Below are positions 19,215 to 25,765 of a DNA stretch of 64,000 nucleotides, piece after piece. This DNA is from Solibacillus sp. FSL R7-0668 (GTDB taxonomy: Bacteria; Bacillota; Bacilli; Bacillales_A; Planococcaceae): contig NZ_JBBOUU010000001.1 of assembly GCF_038006205.1 (NCBI RefSeq), positions 3,910,001-3,974,000 on the forward strand, written 5' to 3'. Position numbers and translations under genes: made by a program. Each line of letters begins with the position of its first letter. The stretch's first letter is position 1. The notes beneath the pieces were generated by a model. It did not search any database and was not told the DNA's origin. It saw only the letters and a list, made by a program, of their open reading frames with translations.

Positions 19215-19253
19215 AAAAGCTTATCCAGTACCTATTTGTCTTGGATAAGCTTT
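19215..19253 (-). terminator. Probable original rlmH terminator, now left of the island
   Basis: Perfect stem AAAGCTTATCC/GGATAAGCTTT. It lies just outside the left attachment site, in the place where an uninterrupted rlmH transcript would end. Confidence 0.65.
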
Positions 19254-19265
19254 GATTAGAGAAAA

Positions 19266-19291
19266 CGCACTTATTTATGGTACGGTTCACC
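19266..19291. repeat. attL direct repeat of the SCC-like element
   Basis: Begins CGCACTTATTTATGGTACGG and agrees with 40260-40285 at 24 of 26 positions. Read on the minus strand it encodes the RlmH C-terminus EPYHK-stop. It resembles the staphylococcal att core GAAGCATATCATAAATGA. Together with 19299-19313 it forms an imperfect inverted repeat. Confidence 0.9.
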
Positions 19292-19298
19292 GTAATAT

Positions 19299-19313
19299 GG
19301 CTAAGTGCGGTTT
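19299..19313 (+). repeat. Terminal inverted-repeat unit, copy 1
   Basis: GGCTAAGTGCGGTTT. It is the inverted partner of the CGCACTTA half of attL and matches the minus-strand GTAAGTGCGGTTT at the rlmH end. It covers the stop codon of the PLD gene. Confidence 0.75.
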
Positions 19314-20349
19314 AAATTTGACTTTCCATTTCATTAATTAAATACTTAGCAAAATTTTCGTTTAATCGAACTTTATCTGATCCAAATTGTAAACTTCCTA
19401 AAGTATCGCCACCCTTATAAGTAAGTATTTTTTCTGGGTAGTTTAATTGCAAATTTGACAAAGTTAAGTTAAATTTGTTCCAATTTAAACTGTATTTAGG
19501 ATATAAATTTTTCCCTTCCACTTGCCATTCCCATCTACTACCATCTTCTAAATTGATTACATCAGAAATAACCTCGAAATATCCTAATAGTTTCGTTGTT
19601 CCTACACCGTAGCAAATTAAAACATCACCAACGCTTACAGCAGCTGGTCTTTTAGCAAAATGTAATTTTTCAACAGATAGATTTAGTATTCTATTTTCAG
19701 CAAAAGGTTGTTCTGAATACCCAACTGGTTTAAGAAAATATCTTTTAGGGCTTGAAGAAGTTATTTTCATTAGCTGGTTTTTCTTTAAATGGTCACTGAT
19801 TCTTAAATCAATTTTTTCCTTTGGAGTAATTTTCATTTGTTTTTTATAATCATCAATCTTTTTGATGATTTCGTTTAATGTTTGCTCATTTAATTCCATA
19901 CTATTGCTCTCTAGTTTTTCAATAATCTCTCTAAAGGTGTCTTTATTCTCAATCATTACTCCCCATTCATTCTTATTCTTCAATCCAGATTCTGTGAAAT
20001 TAGCCGAAGTAATAATCCCTTTACATGTTGTTTTAGATACCCCAATATAAATTTTCCCATGAAGTTTATTATCAATGCGAATAGTACATTTTATTTTTGC
20101 TTTATAACATTCCAAACGTAACCAATATAAAGCATTAGATTTTTTCAATAAATCTGGAGAATAATCATCTAAAGTTGTTATCAAAATTATTTCTTTGATA
20201 TTATTTATACTTATTTTTTTAAAAAATACATCGTAGAAGTATGGTGACTCTGACATAAAGGGACTTACTAGATACAAAATCTCCGAGTCTTTTATAATAT
20301 CGTCAATTGCATTTAAATGGTTGCCAGAAAAATTATTTATTATTTCCAA
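19312..20349 (-). CDS. PLD-type nuclease with C-terminal EVE/PUA-like domain
   Basis: A 345-aa protein. Residues 1-180 form a phospholipase D-like domain with the HKD motif HGKIYIG near residue 102 and SANFTESGLKNKNEWG after it. A single HKD implies dimerisation, as in PLD-type restriction nucleases. Residues 210-340 resemble an EVE/ASCH-fold module (KRYFLKPVGYSEQPF, SVGDVLICYGVGTTKLLGYF), a class that binds modified bases. The fusion suggests restriction of modified DNA (type IV-like). Domain identity of the C-terminus is inference. It is first inside attL and divergent from a small HTH gene. Confidence 0.72.
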   Translation of the reverse strand: MEIINNFSGNHLNAIDDIIKDSEILYLVSPFMSESPYFYDVFFKKISINNIKEIILITTLDDYSPDLLKKSNALYWLRLECYKAKIKCTIRIDNKLHGKIYIGVSKTTCKGIITSANFTESGLKNKNEWGVMIENKDTFREIIEKLESNSMELNEQTLNEIIKKIDDYKKQMKITPKEKIDLRISDHLKKNQLMKITSSSPKRYFLKPVGYSEQPFAENRILNLSVEKLHFAKRPAAVSVGDVLICYGVGTTKLLGYFEVISDVINLEDGSRWEWQVEGKNLYPKYSLNWNKFNLTLSNLQLNYPEKILTYKGGDTLGSLQFGSDKVRLNENFAKYLINEMESQI

Positions 20350-20494
20350 AGTACCACCCCACTGAATTTAATTATTCTGATTAACTATTGCATAAAGTAA
20401 TAAATGTCAGTGCTGTCTTATATAAATTTTATTATTACTTCTAAAAAAGCCGACACTTTATGTTATATTATACCAAATAGAGTGGAGGGATTTT

Positions 20495-20722
20495 ATGACT
20501 ATTAGTGAGTTAGGTAAAGAGCTTAAGAAAATGTATGAAACTGCTCCTGAAAAAGAGCAAGTTATATTTATTCATCTTTTTGGAATTAAATATGGCGCAA
20601 ATATCATTAAAAATAATTATAGTGCAAGTGAAATTATTAAAGCTTCTGGACTTAAAGATTCCTATAAGACCGAAGTCCGAAAAGGAATTAATTTATCTAA
20701 ATATGTTTCCTATACTAAATAA
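20495..20722 (+). CDS. Small HTH-like protein divergent from the PLD nuclease
   Basis: A 75-aa protein with helical segments around LIGELGKEL-like start MTISELGKELKKMY and a second part SASEIIKASGLKDSYKTEV that reads as helix-turn-helix. GTGGAGGG precedes the ATG. It may regulate the PLD nuclease or contribute to the same defence unit. Close paralogues are typically found in defence islands, but the name is not certain. Confidence 0.6.
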   Translation: MTISELGKELKKMYETAPEKEQVIFIHLFGIKYGANIIKNNYSASEIIKASGLKDSYKTEVRKGINLSKYVSYTK

Positions 20723-20739
20723 TAATGTAAATTAAATAA

Positions 20740-20777
20740 GGAGCAGATAGGTCATCTGCTAATGACCTATCTGCTCC
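20740..20777. terminator. Long inverted repeat, probable terminator
   Basis: Perfect 15-bp arms (GGAGCAGATAGGTCA and complement) with an 8-nt loop, between convergent small gene and recombinase remnant. T-tails are weak, so it may instead be a recombination or RNA-processing structure. Confidence 0.6.
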
Positions 20778-20789
20778 ATGTTCTGTTAA

Positions 20790-21149
20790 TTAATCTAATA
20801 CTGTATTATTAAATTGAATTTTAATACTATCAACCTCGCGCTTTTCATTCAGTGTTATATCTTTAATGATTAACGCAACCAAGTGTTTCTGCTGTTCTTG
20901 TGTCATTGCCTTTTTGAAGACTTTATGAAAGTTTACCATGACCTCTTGTATGGTTGCTTCATTGATTGTATGAACCTTTAGTGATTGCAGTTGTAGCTTA
21001 ATTGGCTGAAGTCGTAGCTCCAGTTGCTCTATCTGTTCGTTTACCTTGATGAGCCTTTGCTGCAAATCCAATTGGGTTATAATGTTTTCCTCATACCGCT
21101 CCATCGCTTTACCCTTGTTGCGTTGAGCTTGCTTCAGTTCTAATAACAT
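20790..21149 (-). pseudogene. C-terminal remnant of a large serine recombinase (copy 1)
   Basis: 119 codons with a coiled coil (ENIITQLDLQQRL...) and the tail segment QEQQKHLVALIIKDITL, which aligns with REQRKRLLHLLIHQITI of the intact recombinase at 25766. The catalytic N-terminal and DNA-binding domains are missing. The apparent ATG is internal to the ancestral gene. It indicates an older cassette recombinase that has decayed. Confidence 0.75.
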
Positions 21150-21178
21150 ACTTAATTATATAGTTGGCTAAATATTAT

Positions 21179-21988
21179 CTACTCAGTTACTTCTTCAAAA
21201 TCTATATCTATGATATCTGGATGCTCTTTTTTCAATTCATTGTAACTATTCAGAATGTCTTCTTCCGTTAAATTAAGATTATTAGCAAGTGCATATTGAA
21301 GTTTGTTACCCATTTTAGACATCGAAGCATAGGTTATTCCTCCTGAAACTATTCCCCCTAATAACGGAATAGCTTTAGAAACACTTTTAGCAAAAGTATC
21401 TTTTGTTACTTTCACACCAATAAACCCTAATGTTTTCTTGATAATAGGGTAATAGATCGTTTTAGTTAGTGCCTTTTGAGGAATCTTTTTAAGCGCCTGT
21501 TGAGATAATTTTGAGGAAAGTAATTTAATAGCAGCTGTACTTCCCCCTACCCCAAACATTACACCTAAAAACAGAACTAAATCACCATTAATTTTTTCAA
21601 GATTAATGTCGTCACCATCCCAGAAATCCTCATATCCATACAAATATCCTAATTCTTGAGCCATTCTAAGGGCTATTCCAAAAAACTGTACAGTATCAGC
21701 TGGAATTGTAGCCGCCATCGCTAGCCCACCTGGAACTCCTGCTGCAAAAGATGCACCTGTACTCGTTAATGTTCTAGCATTAACTAAACCTTTGGCAACT
21801 TTATCTACTACTGCTTTATTAACATTTGCTTCAATTGGACCAAGTTCCATTATTGAGACAAGTTGGCTTGAAGAAACCTTACTCGAAAAATGTTTAGCTA
21901 AAAATTCTTCTCGATTTACTTTGATACCTGGAAGCTTTAATGCATTTGCTAATAATAACTCAAAAGTACCTGATTCACTTTTTGACAT
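21179..21988 (-). CDS. EcsC-family protein
   Basis: A 269-aa protein with the EcsC pattern of glycine-rich hydrophobic segments: FAAGVPGGLAMAATIPADTVQFF around residues 80-105 and MAQELGYLYGYEDFW after it. Two further hydrophobic stretches lie near 135-155 and 205-225. Function is unknown; members occur both as membrane-associated proteins and in phage or defence cargo. ATG with GGAAGTGAG upstream. Its frame is intact and it is flanked by two recombinase remnants, so it is probably cassette cargo. Confidence 0.78.
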   Translation of the reverse strand: MSKSESGTFELLLANALKLPGIKVNREEFLAKHFSSKVSSSQLVSIMELGPIEANVNKAVVDKVAKGLVNARTLTSTGASFAAGVPGGLAMAATIPADTVQFFGIALRMAQELGYLYGYEDFWDGDDINLEKINGDLVLFLGVMFGVGGSTAAIKLLSSKLSQQALKKIPQKALTKTIYYPIIKKTLGFIGVKVTKDTFAKSVSKAIPLLGGIVSGGITYASMSKMGNKLQYALANNLNLTEEDILNSYNELKKEHPDIIDIDFEEVTE

Positions 21989-22054
21989 CTAAACACTCAC
22001 TTCCGTAATTATAAAGTCTTACATTATTATTCATTATAAGGTTATTCATGTAAA

Positions 22055-22186
22055 TTAAATAGCTATTAAAATAGAAAAAGGAGCAGGTGGACCATCTAAT
22101 GATGATTCACCTACTCCTAATTGTAATTCCTCAAGAACTTCTGTATTAAGCTTTAATTGGATGAAATCAGTTTTTCGATCTTTCTT
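22055..22186 (-). pseudogene. C-terminal remnant of a large serine recombinase (copy 2)
   Basis: 44 in-frame residues (LNTEVLEELQLGVGE then PPAPFSILIAI and stop) that match the last residues of the intact recombinase (LNNDVLQELKLGVGE, SAPFSVLVAI). An in-frame TAG closes it on the upstream side, beside a terminal-repeat copy. No start is possible. Confidence 0.8.
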
Positions 22187-22193
22187 CTAATTT

Positions 22194-22208
22194 GGCTCAG
22201 TGCGGTTT
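22194..22208 (+). repeat. Terminal inverted-repeat unit, copy 2
   Basis: GGCTCAGTGCGGTTT, one mismatch to copy 1. It separates the second recombinase remnant from the GIY-YIG gene and so marks an old cassette junction. Confidence 0.7.
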
Positions 22209-22221
22209 TTTATATCGTAAT

Positions 22222-22635
22222 TTATATCTTAGTGAAATTAGAATTCAAGAAACTTGTAAGTGCTGAAATTTTATCCTCTACACTTTTTTGATAATCACTA
22301 ATTCCACTTTGAGTCAACGGTACTTTCTCTTTGATTAGCTCCTTTTCTCTTTTCTTTCGTAAATCCCTTTTATTTACTCTTTCAAGTAGTCTAAATTTTA
22401 ATTTTACACTTGAATCCATGATTGTCTCTTCAGTAAATCCAAAGTATCCTGGATTTTTATTTAACTCATACAAATGTGATGCACATCGTACTAATATAAA
22501 AATTGATTCACCTATATAAAGAACCCTAGTTTCACCATTTTTATTTACACTAATCTCATAAATTCCAGCACCTATCGCTGGGATTAAATCTCTTTGAAAA
22601 AATTGAATAATAATATTCATATTTGTTTCTTTCAA
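22222..22635 (-). CDS. GIY-YIG nuclease domain protein
   Basis: A 137-aa single-domain protein. The two halves of the GIY-YIG motif are GIYEIS near residue 24 and VLYIGES near 39, followed by the Arg/His helix region RCASHLYEL and a charged segment KKREKELIKEK with the likely catalytic Glu. The TTG start follows GGGGAG. GIY-YIG enzymes cut DNA in repair, homing and restriction. It sits alone between two terminal-repeat copies, so it looks like a one-gene cassette. Confidence 0.72.
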   Translation of the reverse strand: MKETNMNIIIQFFQRDLIPAIGAGIYEISVNKNGETRVLYIGESIFILVRCASHLYELNKNPGYFGFTEETIMDSSVKLKFRLLERVNKRDLRKKREKELIKEKVPLTQSGISDYQKSVEDKISALTSFLNSNFTKI

Positions 22636-22673
22636 TTGCTTCTCCCCTTTTTAATAGCTGTTTTTAGTAATAT

Positions 22674-22688
22674 AGCTAAGTGCAGTTT
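22674..22688 (+). repeat. Terminal inverted-repeat unit, copy 3
   Basis: AGCTAAGTGCAGTTT, two mismatches to copy 1. It lies just before the stop codon of the TIR gene, the same relation as copy 1 to the PLD stop and copy 2 to the GIY-YIG stop. Confidence 0.7.
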
Positions 22689-22696
22689 TAGTGATT

Positions 22697-23539
22697 TTAC
22701 TCTAGGGAGTCCAGTACAACCTGATGTATTTGATCGACCATCTCATCTAAAGTCTGTTTACTTGTTTTAAAGGCATATTTATCAACAATATAAGGGTTAT
22801 ATTGTCTAACTTCATCCACAGAAACATCATGCCAGATGGGAAGGATAATCACTCTTTTTTCATTGATTTCTCTATTTAAAAAGCTTTTGAATTCATATTG
22901 TGACCAACCGCTTTCAATAAAGTTTTTGGATAGGAAAATTACCACAAACCTCGAATTTAATATTCCCATATTCATCATATCTGTTTGACTCTGTCCTATT
23001 TTAAATACCTTGACATCTTCAAAAACTTTCAATCCTTTATTACTAAGCTTTTCCGATAACTCTGAAACAAAAACGTCTTTATCGAGGCTCGAATGTGATA
23101 GAAATACATCAAACTCTATTATTTCTTTATCTTTAACTGAATGCTTAATATCAAATGAAAGTTCATTTAATTTTTTCGACATCTCAGAATAACTGTTTAA
23201 ATACTCTACGTTTGTACTTGTTTGTGATTCCATTGATTTTAGCATAGTTTTAAATTGCTTTTCCTGTTCCTTTGCTAGGCGACCTTTATACCTGTTCATA
23301 TCTTCTGTATTTTTGCGTATCTGTTCAACAAGCGATGTAATTTCTTTATCTTGTTTTAGTAATTCTTTATTATATTGACCTGTTTTTTGAATGTCCATTT
23401 TCGTTATATTTTTCTTACCTGAAAGTTTCAGTAATTTATCGGCTTTTAAATCCCTTCTCTTTCTTGCATCTGTCAATTTCTTTTGAAGTTGAATATCTTT
23501 TGTTGTTAGTCTTTTTAAGTTAGTTTCATTTATCCCCAT
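22697..23539 (-). CDS. TIR-domain protein with N-terminal coiled coil (TirS-like)
   Basis: A 280-aa protein. Residues 1-140 are strongly charged and predicted coiled coil. Residues 145-280 are a TIR domain with FDVFLSHSSLDKDVF, a middle FVVIFLSKNFIESGWSQYEF and the putative NADase Glu216 in the last motif. Bacterial TIR proteins consume or convert NAD+ in abortive defence; Staphylococcus aureus TirS, likewise about 280 aa, is encoded on an SCC element and affects host signalling. AGAGGGTG precedes the ATG. Function as defence effector or host-interaction factor is open. Confidence 0.88.
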   Translation of the reverse strand: MGINETNLKRLTTKDIQLQKKLTDARKRRDLKADKLLKLSGKKNITKMDIQKTGQYNKELLKQDKEITSLVEQIRKNTEDMNRYKGRLAKEQEKQFKTMLKSMESQTSTNVEYLNSYSEMSKKLNELSFDIKHSVKDKEIIEFDVFLSHSSLDKDVFVSELSEKLSNKGLKVFEDVKVFKIGQSQTDMMNMGILNSRFVVIFLSKNFIESGWSQYEFKSFLNREINEKRVIILPIWHDVSVDEVRQYNPYIVDKYAFKTSKQTLDEMVDQIHQVVLDSLE

Positions 23540-23751
23540 AAATACACCCTCTTAATATATTATAAAACGAAAAACAAACACCCGTTCTCATTTTACAATA
23601 TAAAAAGATTTTTTTCAATTTTCTATAATTAATTCAACCTTTTTAAGCATCATCTGGCAATGTACTAGTTCCAACTACCTTTCCTATAATAAAAAGAGAA
23701 TAAGCTCTCCACTCAGTCATGTGACTAGGTGAGGGGTTTTATACTTGAATT

Positions 23752-23793
23752 AAAAAAGCTATGGCAACAAGAAATAACCTTGCTGTCATAGCT
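23752..23793 (-). terminator. Terminator of the lipoprotein gene
   Basis: Stem AGCTATGACAGCAAG/CTTGTTGCCATAGCT with a TTTTTT tail in the minus direction. A second, weaker + strand hairpin lies at 23709-23741. The remainder of the 340-bp spacer shows only the TIR gene promoter region. Confidence 0.75.
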
Positions 23794-23877
23794 ATTATTA
23801 TACAGAATTATTGATAGCTGCAATTTAACAATTATTGAATACTAGCTATCATTGCTAAATCCTAAGATACGAACATT

Positions 23878-24819
23878 TTATTTACCCACATAGGTATCTG
23901 AATACTTATAATAAACTTGCCTTGAATTTTCATAAATCTTACCTGAATAAGAATCTACTCGATAAAGATCTATTCTGCTTCCATCTGGGGAAAATTCAAT
24001 AGTTTGGACATCCCATTGCTTTTTATCACTATACGTATTAATATCTGAAATTTCAATAGTATCGAAATTAGTTATTTTATAATCTCTTACCAACCCATTA
24101 ATTGTACCATTGAAGGAATCGGTAACAAATTTATTCTCAGTAAAATAGACCAAATCAGAATAATCCCCATTCATCATATCTTCTTCGCTTACCCAAGAGC
24201 CTACAATCATTTCTTTTACTTCCTCAGTTGTAAACAGGGGTGTTGTATCTAATGTACTGTAACCAATGAAGTCAACGGGACTGCTAAAATTACTACTTGT
24301 AAAATACACGCTATTTGTTTTATTTTCGTTTATTACTGTATCATAAACCAATTCAAAGAATTCCCCACTCTCTGCAATTCCCTCTTTTGTTGGTTTACCA
24401 AGCTTTTCTCTAACATTATCTAGCGTATCACCAATCTTAATTCCATTAAACAAATAATCACTACTGCTTATCTCTAGGCTTTCTAACCTTTGAGAGCTAT
24501 TTAAAGAAACAGACAAGCCATCATAGCTTAAACTCTGACCATCTTCCCATTCATATAAATCCTGAGGTTGACCAAGTAACGCTATAATTCCTTCTTTGTC
24601 CAATGAAATTACTTCAAATAAATCTAACTGGTTATTTTTTGGGGGTTCCTCATTTTTAGGTGTAGCTTCTTCAATTGCTACTTCATTTTTATTTTCGTGA
24701 AATACTTCATTGGCAACTTCTCCATTCACATCATTGGCTTCTTCATTATTAGCATTGCTACAGCCAGAAATAATGAAAGCAAAAGTAATCGATAATAACA
24801 TTTTTCTAAAAAACTTCAA
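23878..24819 (-). CDS. Lipoprotein of unknown function
   Basis: About 313 aa with a signal peptide ending in lipobox FIISGC, then an acidic low-complexity linker (about residues 20-65). Two related segments follow: IALLGQPQDLYEWEDGQSLS and REKLGKPTKEG, reminiscent of the repeat in surface lipoproteins that compare small folded modules. The TTG at 24819 has AAGGGATGG upstream; the ATG at 24837 has none. No family is named. It is cassette cargo with no close partner. Confidence 0.65.
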   Translation of the reverse strand: MKFFRKMLLSITFAFIISGCSNANNEEANDVNGEVANEVFHENKNEVAIEEATPKNEEPPKNNQLDLFEVISLDKEGIIALLGQPQDLYEWEDGQSLSYDGLSVSLNSSQRLESLEISSSDYLFNGIKIGDTLDNVREKLGKPTKEGIAESGEFFELVYDTVINENKTNSVYFTSSNFSSPVDFIGYSTLDTTPLFTTEEVKEMIVGSWVSEEDMMNGDYSDLVYFTENKFVTDSFNGTINGLVRDYKITNFDTIEISDINTYSDKKQWDVQTIEFSPDGSRIDLYRVDSYSGKIYENSRQVYYKYSDTYVGK

Positions 24820-24891
24820 GTAAATCCATCCCTTCATGTACGGTTTATAAATTCAATCATCTTAGAGTTTTTAATGATCGTATTAAATTAA

Positions 24892-24936
24892 AAAGCTGTG
24901 ATATCAAAGCCTGACCTTGATATCACAGCTTTATAT
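24892..24936 (-). terminator. Terminator of the zinc-ribbon gene
   Basis: Perfect 16-bp stem AAAGCTGTGATATCAA and its complement with TTTTTAATTT in the minus direction. Confidence 0.85.
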
Positions 24937-24947
24937 AAATTCGTAAT

Positions 24948-25106
24948 CTACTTAGAACATTTTTTACATATCTGTCCCTTGAAACATGTATTGCAGGAGA
25001 AATGATCACATGCTGGGCAGGTTTTTAACTCAGAAACAAATTTCTTTTTTAGACAGCATCTGCATTTAGCATGTCCGCTTTCATTGAGCTGAAAAGAATT
25101 GACCAT
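24948..25106 (-). CDS. 52-aa zinc-ribbon protein
   Basis: An ORF of 52 codons from ATG 25106 to TAG 24948. It has four Cys pairs: KCRCC, TCPAC, SCNTC and ICKKC, spaced as in a double zinc ribbon or RING-like knuckle. AGGAGGAA lies 6 nt upstream and a strong terminator follows. It is probably co-transcribed with the 68-aa gene upstream. A role in nucleic-acid or protein binding is inference. Confidence 0.75.
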   Translation of the reverse strand: MVNSFQLNESGHAKCRCCLKKKFVSELKTCPACDHFSCNTCFKGQICKKCSK

Positions 25107-25123
25107 CGTTCTTCCTCCTGCAA

Positions 25124-25330
25124 TTAATATCCACGTTGTTTTAACACCATTCTTGCAGCTGTTCTTCTGTTTTTAGCAGTTGTTGAATTGCCCGCAGATG
25201 TATCAGTAGCAATCCTTTTCAGCTCTTCATCAGAATAAAATTCTAACCGCTCCATCTCAGCTTTCACACCATCCTGTGTATCCCTAAGATTATTAAGACC
25301 TTTGTTCATCATATCTCCGAAAAATGACAT
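25124..25330 (-). CDS. 68-aa helical protein of unknown function
   Basis: Small charged protein starting MSFFGDMMNKGLNNL, no Cys, no membrane segment. GGGGGAAATTAT precedes the ATG, and the zinc-ribbon ORF starts 18 nt after its stop, so the two form a unit. The central helix ERLEFYSDEELKRIA may be an oligomerisation element. No family recognised. Confidence 0.65.
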   Translation of the reverse strand: MSFFGDMMNKGLNNLRDTQDGVKAEMERLEFYSDEELKRIATDTSAGNSTTAKNRRTAARMVLKQRGY

Positions 25331-25379
25331 ATAATTTCCCCCAATTTTATTTTTTTACTGCATAACCCACTAAAAAACA

Positions 25380-25706
25380 TTATCTTATTGTGGTGTCTTT
25401 ATATGAGTTTCTTTTTACTATTTTCATAACCCAGCTATAAGAATAGTCATATTTCCTTGCTAATTCTTTAGCGTTTGTTCCATCAAATTCTTTAATGATT
25501 TGCTCATGTAAAAATTCTTCTGATAACAACCGCTTAGGAAAGGTAACATATTGCCCAGCGAAATAGTTATACACGCATAACGTATTTTTATAGCCGATTA
25601 GTTCTACAAAATCTTTATACGCTCCATTAAAACACGAACTATCCAATGTACTCTTGTCTATCGCTTTCCCCTCCCTATTTTTATTTTCAATATGCCAGTT
25701 CTTCAT
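25380..25706 (-). CDS. Mor-like transcription activator domain protein
   Basis: A 108-aa protein whose residues 30-100 match the Mor family: FVELIGYKNTLCVYNYF, a middle strand YVTFPKRLL, and a C-terminal helix-turn-helix NAKELARKYDYSYSWVMKIVKR. Mor proteins activate middle phage promoters, and small relatives sit next to serine recombinases in mobile elements. The apparent ATG overlaps a palindrome and lacks a ribosome site, so the true start is uncertain. It lies 60 bp after the recombinase gene. Confidence 0.7.
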   Translation of the reverse strand: MKNWHIENKNREGKAIDKSTLDSSCFNGAYKDFVELIGYKNTLCVYNYFAGQYVTFPKRLLSEEFLHEQIIKEFDGTNAKELARKYDYSYSWVMKIVKRNSYKDTTIR

Positions 25707-25731
25707 TCGATAATCACTTTGATTATCGAAT
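25705..25731. promoter_or_regulatory. Palindrome covering the start of the Mor-like gene
   Basis: Perfect 11-bp arms (ATTCGATAATC and complement) around a 5-bp centre. Its left arm contains the apparent start codon. It could be an autoregulatory operator or an mRNA hairpin masking initiation. Confidence 0.55.
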
Positions 25732-25765
25732 GGATTATCCTAACTAAAATCCATTTACAGCGGTG

